Source: Mycolicibacterium canariasense (GTDB taxonomy: Bacteria > Actinomycetota > Actinomycetes > Mycobacteriales > Mycobacteriaceae). From it: DNA of 64,000 bases. The notes beneath the pieces are model-generated. The model was given only the letters and a program-made list of their open reading frames with translations. It made no database searches and had not been told where the DNA came from. Positions 1 through 9,349 of this stretch are shown in pieces (within the stretch, counting starts at the first letter, position 1; each line of letters begins with the position of its first letter). Location: the NCBI RefSeq assembly GCF_002101555.1, contig NZ_LQOL01000059.1, forward strand, positions 29,181 to 93,180, in the 5' to 3' direction. The position numbers were made by a program, and so were the translations under genes.

Positions 1-2186
1 TCCGCGGCCCGGGCCCGGCGCTCGATGCGCTGGTACTCCGAGTGCGCGTAGGCACGTTCGGACTCGGCGGCGTCGAGGGCACCCTTGCGTCCCTGCGTGC
101 CGTACAGCCGCAGGGCGGTGGCGACGTCGGCCAGTTCCGCGGCCGCGGCCGCCCGGTCCCGCTGGGCGGCCTGCGCGGCGGCGGTGGCTTCGGCCAGCGC
201 CGTGGTCACCGCATCCGGTTGGGCCGCAGCGAGTTCGGCGTCCAGGGTGGCCACCGCGGCCGCCGCCGCCCTGGCGTGGTCGGCATCCGCCTCGGCGCGC
301 TGACGCAACACGTCGTCGGCGGCCAGCACGCGCTCGCCGGCGAGGCGTTCGGTCGCGGCGGACAGTTCGGCCTGCGCAGCGGCCAGCTTCTCGCGCAACA
401 CACTGGCCGCGACCGTCGCGTCGTGCAGGCGGGTGCCCAGCCCGGCCGCCAGGCCGCGTAGTTCCTGGGCCGTGCGTCCGGCTTGTGCAGCCGCCGCCAC
501 CGCGGCGTCGAGCTCGGCCCTGGCCGCGTCGATATCGCCTTCGGGATGCGCTTCCCCGGCACACAGCGCCCGGTGCCGGGCCCGCAACTGCTCCGGCGTC
601 TCGTCGCCGGTGAGCGCATCCACGGTGGCGCGCAACCGGTCCCGCGCGGCGGTGAGTTCGGCGCGCCGAGCGTGCAATGCACGGGCGGCCGCGGCGTCCG
701 CGGCATCGCAACGCCGCAGCACCTCGGCCAGCGCCGCGCGGGCTGCCTCGAGCGCGGCCGCGGTGTCCACCGCGTCGGCGCCCGGGACCACCCGTGCCGA
801 CAGCACCCCGGCGACGTCGATCTCGGTCGGCTCGGCGATGCCCGCCGACCACCGCTGGCCCGCGACCAGCACCATGCTCTGCTGGCCGGCGCGCACCTCA
901 AGGTCGGCCAGCGCGACGAGTTCGACATGGGCCGAAGCGAGTTCGGCGCGGTCGGCCGCGCGTTCGACGGCCCGTTCGGCGGCCTCGACCTCACGCAGCA
1001 GGGCGTCGGTGATGACGATCGGCGCCAACTCGGTGCCGAGCTTCTCCAGTTCGGCCGCGGCGGCGTCCAGGCGAGCCAACCGGGTGGCCAGCCGCGCCGC
1101 TTCGTCACGCGCGGCGAGCGCCGCCACCACGCCCCGAGCGGCCTCCAGCCGAGCCCGGCCGGCCTCGGCCTCGGCCTCCGCGGCGACCGCGGCCTGCTCG
1201 GCATCGGCGTGTTCGTCGCGCAGCGCGGCCTGCGCCCGGGCCGACTCAGCCGCGGTGGAGATCAATTCGGCTGCCGCGACGGATCTTTCGTCGATTTCGG
1301 CGCGCAGCCGGTCACGCTCGGCGACTGCGGCGGCCGACATCCCGGACGTCGCCTTGGCGGCGTCGGCGATCAGCGCCGCCTTGTCCCGCGCCGCGGAGAG
1401 CCGCTGCACGACCGCCGCGGCCTCCCGCGCTGCGGCCAGTCTGGTCTCCGCGGCCTCGACCTGAGTTGTCCGTTCGGCCACCGTGGCGGTGAGCGCCTCG
1501 TGCCGGCCGACGGCGTGGTCGACCTCGGCCACCGCGGCGGCACAGCTGGACACCGCCTCATCGGCCTGGCGCAGTCGGGCGATGGCCGCCGCCCACTCCC
1601 CGGTCGGGCGGCCGGTCTGGGTGAAATAGGCGAGGTATTCGGCATCGATGCGGTCGACGAGCAGCGGGTCGGCGTCCCCGGCGGGCCCGGCGTCGTCGCC
1701 GGTACCGGCCGCCACATCCAATGCCCGCGACAGCGCGTCGCAACCGGACAGATCCACCGGTGCGGTCGCGGTCGCCTGCAGCACCCGCTGCGCCTGCCAC
1801 AACGCGGTGTCCACGGTCTCGTCCAGCATGGCCAGCACCCGCTCGTGTGCCTCGTCGCCGGTGAGCTGCTCACGGCGCGGGGACAGCACGGTGAGCTCCG
1901 TCTCGGCACGCTTGTGGAAGCGTTTGCGGTAGACGAAACGATATGACCCGGTGGAGATTTCGGCGATCACCTCGGATCCGACGTCGGCGTGCGTGGGTTT
2001 GACGGCCTTGACCTCTTTCTTGGCCGACCGATCCTTGGCCATCAGCAGCAGGTCCAGTGCCTCGATCATCGAGGATTTGCCGATCTCGTTGGCGCCGCTG
2101 ATCACCACGACGCCGCGGTCGGGGAACTCGATCTCGCGGTGCGCCACTCCGCGGTAATTGACGAGCGTCAGCCGGTGCAGCTTCAT
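1..2186 (-). CDS. SbcC/RecN-like AAA ATPase (Rv1278-like), 3' end outside window
   Basis: An open frame runs from the ATG at 2186 to the left edge without a stop, giving 728 codons; the remembered M. tuberculosis homologue Rv1278 is about 875 residues, so the C-terminal Walker B part is missing. The N-terminus MKLHRLTLVNYRG leads to a P-loop GANEIGKS at residues 31-38, typical of SMC/SbcC-type ATPases that bind DNA ends. After about residue 200 it is very rich in Ala, Glu and Arg, as expected of a long coiled coil. The start overlaps the stop of the SbcD-like gene (ATGA), so the two are translationally coupled and probably form a nuclease-ATPase complex in double-strand break processing. Opposite-strand frames here are composition artefacts. 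Confidence 0.85.
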   Translation of the reverse strand, partial: MKLHRLTLVNYRGVAHREIEFPDRGVVVISGANEIGKSSMIEALDLLLMAKDRSAKKEVKAVKPTHADVGSEVIAEISTGSYRFVYRKRFHKRAETELTVLSPRREQLTGDEAHERVLAMLDETVDTALWQAQRVLQATATAPVDLSGCDALSRALDVAAGTGDDAGPAGDADPLLVDRIDAEYLAYFTQTGRPTGEWAAAIARLRQADEAVSSCAAAVAEVDHAVGRHEALTATVAERTTQVEAAETRLAAAREAAAVVQRLSAARDKAALIADAAKATSGMSAAAVAERDRLRAEIDERSVAAAELISTAAESARAQAALRDEHADAEQAAVAAEAEAEAGRARLEAARGVVAALAARDEAARLATRLARLDAAAAELEKLGTELAPIVITDALLREVEAAERAVERAADRAELASAHVELVALADLEVRAGQQSMVLVAGQRWSAGIAEPTEIDVAGVLSARVVPGADAVDTAAALEAARAALAEVLRRCDAADAAAARALHARRAELTAARDRLRATVDALTGDETPEQLRARHRALCAGEAHPEGDIDAARAELDAAVAAAAQAGRTAQELRGLAAGLGTRLHDATVAASVLREKLAAAQAELSAATERLAGERVLAADDVLRQRAEADADHARAAAAAVATLDAELAAAQPDAVTTALAEATAAAQAAQRDRAAAAAELADVATALRLYGTQGRKGALDAAESERAYAHSEYQRIERRARAA

Positions 2187-3340
2187 GCCGCGCTCCCCTG
2201 CCCACCGGGACCGGCCAGGCGCAGCAGCAGGGCCAGCGCCGAGCGGGCGTCATCGGCGTCGGCGCCGTCGGTGCGGGCGGTGGCCATCAGCTCCTGCACC
2301 GCGCCCGCGGCGAAGCCGCCGATAGACAGGTCGTCGAATTCACCATCGGCCGGAATCACCGCGATGTCGGTGTGCCGCTCCCACAGTCGCAGTGACGCGA
2401 ACAACCGGGCGTAGCGGTCCAGGCAGGCGTCGAGCTTGGCCTTGTCGGTGACGGTGAGAGAACCGGTGAGCACCATCCGCACCACGGTGCGGTCCTTGTC
2501 GGGCAGCTGGTCCAGGTTGATGTCCAGTCCGGCGATATCACGGTCGTCGTCCACCTGGTGGCGCAACGTGACGAAGCGCCACCGCCCCACCCGCCGGGCC
2601 TGCACGCGGGCTTCACCCCCGTCGAGGTCGACCACCAGCACGTGGCCCGGGTCGGCCTCCACGTCGTCGTAGTTGGTGACCTCCGGCGACCCGGAGTACC
2701 AGACCCGGCCGGTGTCGCCCACTCGGGTGCGGGAGTGCTTGTCCCCCAACGCGACATAGTGCACCGCACCGCGATCCAGCGCGTCGTGCAGGCCGGCCAG
2801 CCGGATGAGCGACGGTTTGGCCGGGTCGGGATCCAGGAGGTCGACCCCGCCGTGCGCGACGAGTACCCGCAGCGTGCCGTCGGCAGGCAGCGACTGCAGC
2901 ACCGCACCGGCCAGGTCGGTGGTCGGTGCCTTGGAACGCCAAGGGGCCGCGACGATCTCCAGACCGGGCCGCACCTCGAACACGCCGTCACGGTCGAGCA
3001 CCGTGACATTGTCCGGGCGCTCGGCGAGGAACAGTTCGCTGGTGTAGACGGACCCGGCGTCCAGCGGGTCGTGGTTGCCCGGCAGCAGATAGACCGGAAC
3101 GCCGATGGCCCGCATGGCCTCCAGCGACTTGCTGACCTCGGCGGGAGCGAGCTGGTTGTGCTCGAACACGTCACCGGCGACCACCACGAACTCCGCGCCC
3201 GTCTCGGCGGCCAGCGCACCGAGTCCGGCCACGGCCTCCCGGCGCGCCGCGGAATAGCGGTGCTGGGCGTCGGCGCCGCCGGCATTGAGGAAGTGCCGGG
3301 TCATACCGAGCTGCCAGTCGGCGGTGTGGATGAAGCGCAT
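2183..3340 (-). CDS. SbcD/YhaO-like DNA repair exonuclease (Rv1277-like metallophosphoesterase)
   Basis: A 385-residue calcineurin-type metallophosphoesterase. Visible motifs in order are HTADWQLG near residue 5, VVAGDVFEHN (GD motif), LLPGNHD (GNHD motif), VLVAHGG and ALGDKHSR, which together form the two-metal site of Mre11/SbcD nucleases. The first motif has Gln where SbcD usually has His (D-x-H); I recall the same in the mycobacterial homologue, so it is probably a subfamily trait. It is the first gene of a two-gene operon with the coiled-coil ATPase at 2186. The ATG at 3340 begins directly with the motif-bearing strand, so the start is secure. It is divergent from sixA across 66 bp, which must hold both promoters. 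Confidence 0.9.
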   Translation of the reverse strand: MRFIHTADWQLGMTRHFLNAGGADAQHRYSAARREAVAGLGALAAETGAEFVVVAGDVFEHNQLAPAEVSKSLEAMRAIGVPVYLLPGNHDPLDAGSVYTSELFLAERPDNVTVLDRDGVFEVRPGLEIVAAPWRSKAPTTDLAGAVLQSLPADGTLRVLVAHGGVDLLDPDPAKPSLIRLAGLHDALDRGAVHYVALGDKHSRTRVGDTGRVWYSGSPEVTNYDDVEADPGHVLVVDLDGGEARVQARRVGRWRFVTLRHQVDDDRDIAGLDINLDQLPDKDRTVVRMVLTGSLTVTDKAKLDACLDRYARLFASLRLWERHTDIAVIPADGEFDDLSIGGFAAGAVQELMATARTDGADADDARSALALLLRLAGPGGQGSAA

Positions 3341-3406
3341 GACGGGAGTCTAAGTTCGACCGCCGACAAGTCCGGGGATGCGCGTCGGCATGGTTAGGGT
3401 GAACCC

Positions 3407-3910
3407 GTGCGAACCCTCATCCTGCTGCGGCACGCCAAGTCGGATTACCCGTCCGGGGTGCCCGACCAGGACCGACCGCTGGCGCCGCGCGGTATCCGCG
3501 AGGGCGCGCTGGCCGGGGACTGGCTGCGCAAACACGTCCCCGCCGTCGACGCGGTGCTGTGCTCCAGCGCGACACGGACGCGGCAGACCCTGGCCCGCAC
3601 CGATATCGAGGCGCCGGTGCAGTACGTCGACCGGCTCTACGACGCCACGCCGGGCATCGTCCTGGCCGAGATCAACCAGGTCGAACAGACCTTTCCGGCC
3701 GAGGTACGGACTCTTTTGGTGATCGGGCACGAGCCGGTGATGTCGTCGCTGGCGCTGGGCCTGGCCGGGGACGGCAGCGCACCCGAGGCGGTCGAGGCCA
3801 TCGGGCACAAGTATCCGACATCGGCGATCGCCGTGCTGCGCACCGAAAAACCATGGAGCGCGCTGGAACTGGACAGCGCCGCGCTGGTCGCGTTTCACGT
3901 GCCGCGCTAG
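3407..3910 (+). CDS. SixA-type phosphohistidine phosphatase (Rv1276c-like)
   Basis: A 167-residue histidine-phosphatase superfamily protein starting with GTG. The N-terminal LLRHAKSD carries the catalytic RH pair (residues 8-9), and VIGHEPVMSSL holds the second catalytic His. SixA enzymes remove phosphate from phosphohistidine, for example on HPt domains; the local substrate is unknown. It is compact and cytosolic, with no signal peptide. It converges on the lprC-like gene, with a strong hairpin between the two stops. The order sixA-lprC-lprB-ABC pair matches M. tuberculosis Rv1276c-Rv1272c. Confidence 0.85.
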   Translation: MRTLILLRHAKSDYPSGVPDQDRPLAPRGIREGALAGDWLRKHVPAVDAVLCSSATRTRQTLARTDIEAPVQYVDRLYDATPGIVLAEINQVEQTFPAEVRTLLVIGHEPVMSSLALGLAGDGSAPEAVEAIGHKYPTSAIAVLRTEKPWSALELDSAALVAFHVPR

Positions 3911-3917
3911 CGGCGTG

Positions 3918-3966
3918 TGTGCGGACTCATCCGGCGCGACCGGCGCGTCGCGGATGACACCGCACA
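3918..3966. terminator. Bidirectional hairpin between sixA and lprC
   Basis: The 65-bp gap between two convergent genes contains a long imperfect hairpin: TGTGCGG (3918-3924) pairs with CCGCACA (3960-3966), and an inner CATCCG pairs with CGGATG. No U tract follows on either side, as is common for mycobacterial terminators. Terminator function is inferred from position and stem strength. Confidence 0.5.
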
Positions 3967-3975
3967 AACCCGGCT

Positions 3976-4512
3976 CTACGAACTGGTCGCGAGCGTCAGC
4001 TCCATCAGCTTGAGCGCCATCGCGCACGCGTCGATGCCGGGGGTCTGCGGGTTCACCCACCAGCCGACGACACCGCTGGCGTCGCTGGCCACCCCGCAGG
4101 CGCCGTTGGCGGCCGGGTTCCTCATCACGATGGACGGCACCCCGGCCACCGCGCGGCTCTCCACCTGGTACTTCAGCTTGTCGGCGACCTGCTTCTCGTT
4201 GTCCAGGCTGCCCTGCTCGAACCAGAACCGGGTGATGTCGATGAGGCCGGCCGGGTTGGCGGCCTGCCAGCGGCAGACCGCGCCGACGAAGGTGCTCTGG
4301 ATGTCCAGCGGGTCGGCGCCGACCGTCTTGGCCAGGATGTCCTCGGTGAGGACCTCGCATTCCTTGAGCAGGTTCGGGTAGGTCTTCTGCGAGTCGTTGT
4401 TGCGCGGCACGTCACCGGCGCCGGCCTTGACGGCGGTGCCCTCCACGGTCGACGAGCAGCCGGCCAGCAACGCGGTTGCCGCGGCGAGCACGGCCAGTAC
4501 GCGACGGCTCAT
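3976..4512 (-). CDS. lprC: LprC-like lipoprotein, DUF3558 family (Rv1275-like)
   Basis: A 178-residue exported lipoprotein. The chosen ATG at 4512 gives a short basic n-region, a hydrophobic stretch and a lipobox ALLAGC with Cys19; the frame stays open upstream, but an earlier start would put a long charged leader before the signal. The start overlaps the stop of the lprB-like gene (ATGA), so the pair is cotranslated. The mature part has the paired Cys residues and the CEVLTED / CRWQAANP segments typical of mycobacterial DUF3558 proteins. The biochemical role is unknown; it is expected on the outer face of the plasma membrane. Confidence 0.8.
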   Translation of the reverse strand: MSRRVLAVLAAATALLAGCSSTVEGTAVKAGAGDVPRNNDSQKTYPNLLKECEVLTEDILAKTVGADPLDIQSTFVGAVCRWQAANPAGLIDITRFWFEQGSLDNEKQVADKLKYQVESRAVAGVPSIVMRNPAANGACGVASDASGVVGWWVNPQTPGIDACAMALKLMELTLATSS

Positions 4513-5084
4513 TTGGCGTTCACAATCGATTGACGGGTCAGTTCCTTGGCGACGTCGCACGGATCCGGGTACGGCTTCTCGGCGAAGCTGACGGACCACT
4601 CGATGAAGTCGTCGTCGAACTGGATGCCGATCTCACACAGGCTCTTGCCGAGCACCGGGTCCTCCCCGACCGCGATGAAGCCGTTACGCCCCTCGATGGT
4701 GATGTCGTCGACACTGGCCCGGGACAGTTCCTCGGTCTTGCGCTCGCGCCCGATCGGGCTGCCGCGGAAGCTGGTGAAGGAGAAGTGCGGGCCGACGATG
4801 CCGCCACCGGCCAGCCACTGGCAGCCCACCGAGTTGCGGGCGGTGTTGACCAGGCCGGTCACCTTGGTCAGCTGTGCGACGGTCTGATCGCTGATGCCGC
4901 CGCACTCGGGAAAGATCGGGCCGTGCTTGGCCGCGGCTGCCGACGCCGTACTGCTGGACGGCACCTGAGGTGAGCTCGGGGCGTCCGAGTCGGAGCAGGC
5001 CGCCAGCGCGGCGACGGCAGCGGTCGCCACGACCAACGTCTTCGCGGGACCGCTGAATCGGCGGTGGCCTCGTCTGGGGGTCAC
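4509..5084 (-). CDS. lprB: LprB-like lipoprotein, DUF3558 family (Rv1274-like)
   Basis: Lipoprotein with lipobox ALAAC followed by a Ser/Pro-rich linker and a DUF3558 body containing FPECGGISDQTV, CQWLAGGGI and SPIGRERKTEELS, closely matching the remembered LprB sequence. The start is uncertain. GTG at 5084 puts the lipid-bearing Cys at residue 30, a normal length. A GTG at 5129 has a good purine-rich ribosome site (AAAGGG) but would give a 45-residue leader. The gene is divergent from the ABC exporter and coupled to lprC downstream. The tandem pair plus exporter is conserved in mycobacteria, suggesting a shared envelope role not defined here. Confidence 0.8.
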   Translation of the reverse strand: MTPRRGHRRFSGPAKTLVVATAAVAALAACSDSDAPSSPQVPSSSTASAAAAKHGPIFPECGGISDQTVAQLTKVTGLVNTARNSVGCQWLAGGGIVGPHFSFTSFRGSPIGRERKTEELSRASVDDITIEGRNGFIAVGEDPVLGKSLCEIGIQFDDDFIEWSVSFAEKPYPDPCDVAKELTRQSIVNAK

Positions 5085-5197
5085 GACATGCACTGTAGCG
5101 GCAGCCGGCGCCGAACCGCTGTCATGCACATTGACCTGCCCTTTCGTGTCCCACGCCCATGACGGGCGGGCACAGGGTGATGTGCGACAGTAGCCAG

Positions 5198-6922
5198 ATG
5201 CTCTGGGCGTTGCTGCGGCGGTACGTGCGGCCCTACCGCGGGCTGCTCACCGTGGTGGCCCTGCTGCAGGTGATCAGCACGCTGGCGTCGTTGTATCTGC
5301 CGACGATCAACGCCGACATCATCGACGAGGGCGTGGCCAAGGGCGACACCGAAGCGATCGTGCGGCTGGGGGCCGTGATGCTGGGGGTGACCGCCCTGCA
5401 GGTGCTGTGCGCGGTGGGCGCGGTGTTCTACGGATCCCGCGCCAGCGTCGGCTTCGGCCGCGATCTGCGCTCGGCGATCTTTCACCACGTGCTCGGCTTC
5501 TCGGCGACCGAGACGGCCCGCTTCGGGGCGCCGACGCTGCTGACCCGCACCACCAACGACGTCCAGCAGATCCAGCTGCTGGTGCAGATGACGTCGACGA
5601 TGCTGATCACCGCGCCGATCATGGGTGTCGGCGGTATCGCCATGGCGGTGCACCAGGACGCCGGGCTGTCCTGGCTGCTGCTGATCAGCGTGCCGGTGCT
5701 GGCCCTGGCCAACTATCTGGTGATCCGCAAGCTGCTGCCGATCTTCCGGTCCATGCAACGGCTCATCGACGGGATCAACCGGGTGCTGCGCGAGCAGCTG
5801 TCCGGCATCCGGGTGGTGCGCGCCTTCGCCAGGGAAGCGCTGGAACGCGGCCGGTTCGACGAGGCGAACCGGGCGCTGACCGACACCGCGATCACGGCCG
5901 GGCGCTGGCAGGCGATCATGCTGCCGGTGACGACGCTGGTCATCAACATCTCCAGCGTGGCGCTCATCTGGTTCGGGGGCATGCGCATCGACGCCGGCCA
6001 GATGCAGGTCGGGTCGCTGATCGCGTTCCTGGCGTACTTCATGCAGATCCTGATGGCGGTGCTGCTGGCCACGCTGCTGCTGGTGCTGCTGCCGCGGGCG
6101 TCGGCCTGCGCCGACCGGATCACCGAGGTGCTGGGGACCTTCCCGCAGATCACCGATCCACCCCATCCGGTCCCCGTCCAGGCGCTGCGCGGTGAGATCG
6201 AGTTGCGCGGCGCGACCTTCAGCTACCCGGGCGCGGATCGGCCCGTGGTGCAAGACGTTTCGCTGACCGCGGGTCCGGGCACGGTGACCGCGATCGTGGG
6301 CAGCACCGGTTCGGGCAAGTCGACGCTGGTGTCGCTGATCTGCCGGCAGTACGACGTCACCGCGGGCGCGGTGCTGGTCGACGGCCACGACATCCGCGCA
6401 TACGGCACCGAAACCCTGTGGTCGGCAATCGGATTGGTACCCCAACGCGGCTACCTGTTCTCCGGCACGGTCGCCGAGAACCTACGCTACGGCCGCGCTG
6501 ACGCCAGCGAGGACGACATGTGGGCGGCGTTGCGGGTGGCCGACGCCGAGGAGTTCGTCCGCGCCGACGCCGACGGCCTGCAGATGCGGGTGGCCCAGGG
6601 CGGTATCAACTTCTCCGGCGGGCAACGGCAGCGGCTGGCCATCGCCCGCGCCGTCATCCGCAGGCCCGCGGTGTATCTGTTCGACGACGCGTTCTCCGCG
6701 TTGGACGTCCGCACCGATGCCCGGGTGCGGGCCGCACTGCGGGCCGTGTCGGACACCGCGACGGTGATCATCGTGTCCCAGCGGATCTCGACGGTGACGG
6801 CCGCCGATCAGGTGATCGTCGTGGACGCCGGCCGGGTGGTGGGCACGGGAACCCACGAGTCGTTGTTACGGGACTGCCCGACGTACGCGGAGTTCGTCGA
6901 CTCGCAGACGGTCGCCATATGA
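5198..6922 (+). CDS. ABC exporter subunit with degenerate ATPase site (Rv1273c-like)
   Basis: A 574-residue half-transporter: six membrane segments in the first ~300 residues, then an ATP-binding domain. Walker A GSTGSGKST lies near residue 368, signature FSGGQRQR near 470 and Walker B YLFDDAFSALD near 490. Two catalytic positions differ from consensus: the Walker B Glu is Asp (FDD) and the switch His is Gln (VSQRIS). This is the pattern of the non-hydrolysing half of heterodimeric exporters such as TM287/288. The stop overlaps the start of the partner at 6919 (ATGA). ATG at 5198 (MLWALLRRYVRPYR) is preferred over an in-frame GTG or ATG slightly upstream. The substrate is not predictable. Confidence 0.9.
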   Translation: MLWALLRRYVRPYRGLLTVVALLQVISTLASLYLPTINADIIDEGVAKGDTEAIVRLGAVMLGVTALQVLCAVGAVFYGSRASVGFGRDLRSAIFHHVLGFSATETARFGAPTLLTRTTNDVQQIQLLVQMTSTMLITAPIMGVGGIAMAVHQDAGLSWLLLISVPVLALANYLVIRKLLPIFRSMQRLIDGINRVLREQLSGIRVVRAFAREALERGRFDEANRALTDTAITAGRWQAIMLPVTTLVINISSVALIWFGGMRIDAGQMQVGSLIAFLAYFMQILMAVLLATLLLVLLPRASACADRITEVLGTFPQITDPPHPVPVQALRGEIELRGATFSYPGADRPVVQDVSLTAGPGTVTAIVGSTGSGKSTLVSLICRQYDVTAGAVLVDGHDIRAYGTETLWSAIGLVPQRGYLFSGTVAENLRYGRADASEDDMWAALRVADAEEFVRADADGLQMRVAQGGINFSGGQRQRLAIARAVIRRPAVYLFDDAFSALDVRTDARVRAALRAVSDTATVIIVSQRISTVTAADQVIVVDAGRVVGTGTHESLLRDCPTYAEFVDSQTVAI

Positions 6923-8805
6923 CGCGACCGATGCGCGGGATGCCGCAACCGCCGGCCGCCCGGTCCCGGGATTTTCGCGGCTCGGCGATCCGGTTGGTGA
7001 AAAGACTGACGCCGCAACGCGGTCTCGCGCTGGCGGTGATCGCGCTGGGCGTGGTCGGCATCGCGATCGGTGTGATCGGCCCGCGCATCCTCGGCCACGC
7101 CACCGACCTGCTGTTCAACGGGGTGGTGGGACGCGGCCTACCCGCCGGGATCAGCAAGGACCAGGCGATCGAGGCGGCCCGCGCTCGCGGTGACACCAGG
7201 TTTGCCGACCTGCTGTCCGGCATGAACGTGGTCCCCGGCCACGGGGTGGACTTCGGCGCGGTGGGCCGCACCCTGCTGCTCGCACTGGGCTTGTATCTGG
7301 TTGGTGCGCTGGCAATCTGGATCCAGGCGCGCATCCTCAACGTCGTCGTGCAGCGCACCGTCGCCGCACTGCGGGCCGAGATCCAGGACAAGGTGCACCG
7401 GCTGCCACTGTCCTACGTGGACGCCCGCCAGCGCGGCGAGTTGCTCAGCCGGGTGACCAATGACGTCGACAACGTGCAGTCGTCGTTGGCGATGTCGATC
7501 AGTCAGCTGCTCACCGCGGTGTTGACGGTGCTGGCAGTCCTGGTGGCGATGCTCACCATCTCGCCGCTGCTGGCACTGCTGACCGTACTGACGGTGCCGC
7601 TGTCGCTGCTGGTGACCCGGGCCATCACCCGCCGCTCGCAGAAACTGTTCGTCGCGCAGTGGACCAACACCGGCCGGCTCAACGCCCATATCGAGGAGAC
7701 CTACAGCGGTTTCACGATCGTCAAGACCTACGGGCATCGCGAGCACGCGTCGGCGCAGTTCGCCGAGTTCAATGCCGATGTATACCGGGCGAGCACGGGC
7801 GCGCAGTTCCTGTCCGGTCTGGTCGGGCCCGCCACCACGTTCGTCGGCAATCTCAGTTATGTGGCCGTCGCGGTGGTGGGCGGTGTGCAGGTGGCGACGG
7901 GCCAGATCACCCTGGGCAGCATCCAGGCCTTCATCCAGTACGTCCGCCAGTTCAATCAGCCGCTGACCCAGGTGGCGGCGATGTTCAACACGCTACAGTC
8001 CGGGATCGCCAGTGCCGAGCGGATCTTCGATGTGCTGGACGCGCCGGAAGAGTCCCCCGACCCGTCCGGCGCGGTGCCGCCACCCGCCGCCGGCCGGGTG
8101 GAGTTCGACCGGGTCAGCTTCGGGTACCGGCCCGACACCCCGGTGCTGCAGGACGTGTCGCTGGTCGCCGAACCCGGGATGACGGTCGCGATCGTCGGGC
8201 CGACCGGGGCGGGCAAGACCACGCTGGTGAACCTGCTCATGCGGTTCTACGACGTCGATTCGGGCCGAATTCTGCTGGACGGCACCGATATCGCGGCGAT
8301 GCCGCGGGAGGCGTTGCGATCGCGCATCGGCATGGTGCTGCAGGACACCTGGCTGTTCGGCGGCAGCATCTACGACAACATCGCCTACGGCCGGCCGGAC
8401 GCGACACCTGACGAAGTGCATGACGCCGCGCGCGCCGCCTACGTCGATCGGTTCGTGGCTACCCTGCCCGACGGCTACCAGACCAAGATCGGTGAGGACG
8501 GCGGCCGGCTCAGCGCCGGGGAGCGCCAGTTGGTCACCATTGCCCGCGCGGTGCTGGCCAGACCACAGCTGCTGATCCTGGACGAGGCGACCAGCTCCGT
8601 GGACACCCGCACCGAGCTGCTGATCCAGCAGGCTATGGCCGAATTACGCAGGGAACGCACCAGTTTCATCATCGCGCACCGGCTGTCCACCATCCGTGAC
8701 GCCGATCTGATCGTGGTGCTGGAGCACGGGCGGATCGTCGAGCAGGGCACCCACGCCGAGCTGCTGGCGCGCGGCGGCCAGTACTGGGCGATGGCCCGAC
8801 TCTGA
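6919..8805 (+). CDS. ABC exporter subunit, catalytic partner (Rv1272c-like)
   Basis: A 628-residue half-transporter coupled to the preceding gene. It has a six-segment membrane domain with a large loop between the first two segments (residues ~65-115). Walker A GPTGAGKTT is near residue 427, Walker B LLILDEATSSVD near 553 with the canonical Glu, and the switch His is in IIAHRLST. Its signature reads LSAGER instead of LSGGQ. In a heterodimer this altered signature faces the degenerate Walker site of the partner, so both halves agree on one dead and one live ATP site. A long upstream extension in the same frame lies inside the partner gene and is not coding. Confidence 0.9.
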   Translation: MTRPMRGMPQPPAARSRDFRGSAIRLVKRLTPQRGLALAVIALGVVGIAIGVIGPRILGHATDLLFNGVVGRGLPAGISKDQAIEAARARGDTRFADLLSGMNVVPGHGVDFGAVGRTLLLALGLYLVGALAIWIQARILNVVVQRTVAALRAEIQDKVHRLPLSYVDARQRGELLSRVTNDVDNVQSSLAMSISQLLTAVLTVLAVLVAMLTISPLLALLTVLTVPLSLLVTRAITRRSQKLFVAQWTNTGRLNAHIEETYSGFTIVKTYGHREHASAQFAEFNADVYRASTGAQFLSGLVGPATTFVGNLSYVAVAVVGGVQVATGQITLGSIQAFIQYVRQFNQPLTQVAAMFNTLQSGIASAERIFDVLDAPEESPDPSGAVPPPAAGRVEFDRVSFGYRPDTPVLQDVSLVAEPGMTVAIVGPTGAGKTTLVNLLMRFYDVDSGRILLDGTDIAAMPREALRSRIGMVLQDTWLFGGSIYDNIAYGRPDATPDEVHDAARAAYVDRFVATLPDGYQTKIGEDGGRLSAGERQLVTIARAVLARPQLLILDEATSSVDTRTELLIQQAMAELRRERTSFIIAHRLSTIRDADLIVVLEHGRIVEQGTHAELLARGGQYWAMARL

Positions 8806-8824
8806 GCGCATCTGCGCCGGGCGT

Positions 8825-9349
8825 TCAGACCTGCGGACCCTCGGCCCGCAGGTCGTCCACCGCCGTCATCGCCGCCCGCAACTTGGACAGCCACTCATCG
8901 GTGTGCTCACCGACCAGCCGCACCGACCAAGCCAGCGCGTCGGAGCGCGAGCGTGCCACACCGGCGTCGACCAGCGTGTCCAGCACCTGCCGTTCGGGCT
9001 GCCGCAGTCGCGTCATCACCGGTACGGCCAAGTGGGTGAACAGGATTCGCTCCTCGCCGGCCCGGATACCCCAGGAGACCTTGCGGCCGAAGCGATCCTG
9101 CGCCTCGTCGGCGATCCGCATCCGCTCGCCGCGGGTTTCCTCGCGGAACTTGGCGGCCCGCCCGGATGCGCGGGAGGCACTCTCCTCGGTGTCGGCGTCG
9201 GGCAACCGGCCGATAACGGTGATCTCTTCGCGGTCGACGGTGACCTCGGGATCACCGTCGAACCAGCCGTCGGGGAGCCGGCCGGCGAACCAGTCGGCGG
9301 CTTCGGCGGCATCGTGGGTGGCGCGCCGCGCATGATGATGTGTCTTCAT
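8825..9349 (-). CDS. Conserved hypothetical, possible DNA-binding regulator
   Basis: A 174-residue protein that I do not recognise. It is highly charged; residues ~70-100 (REETRGERMRIADEAQDRFG) look helical. The C-terminal third contains ERQVLDTLVDAGVARSRSDA followed by LAWSVRLVGEHTDEWL, which resembles the ribbon-helix-helix style RSxSDAL pattern, so a DNA-binding role is possible but unproven. The start codon lies in an 8-bp tandem repeat (coding strand TAATCATG twice), giving two ATGs 8 nt apart in different frames and no clear ribosome site; translation may be leaderless. It converges on the ABC operon. Confidence 0.6.
   Translation of the reverse strand: MKTHHHARRATHDAAEAADWFAGRLPDGWFDGDPEVTVDREEITVIGRLPDADTEESASRASGRAAKFREETRGERMRIADEAQDRFGRKVSWGIRAGEERILFTHLAVPVMTRLRQPERQVLDTLVDAGVARSRSDALAWSVRLVGEHTDEWLSKLRAAMTAVDDLRAEGPQV

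Noticed and set aside
483..1946. Long + strand frames opposite the SbcC-like gene
   Set aside because: They are antisense shadows caused by high third-position GC; the minus frame has the P-loop and coupled start, the + frames have no family motif.
5081..6445. 454-codon minus frame over the ABC gene
   Set aside because: His/Gln/Arg-rich translation with no domain; the opposite strand encodes a complete ABC half-transporter.
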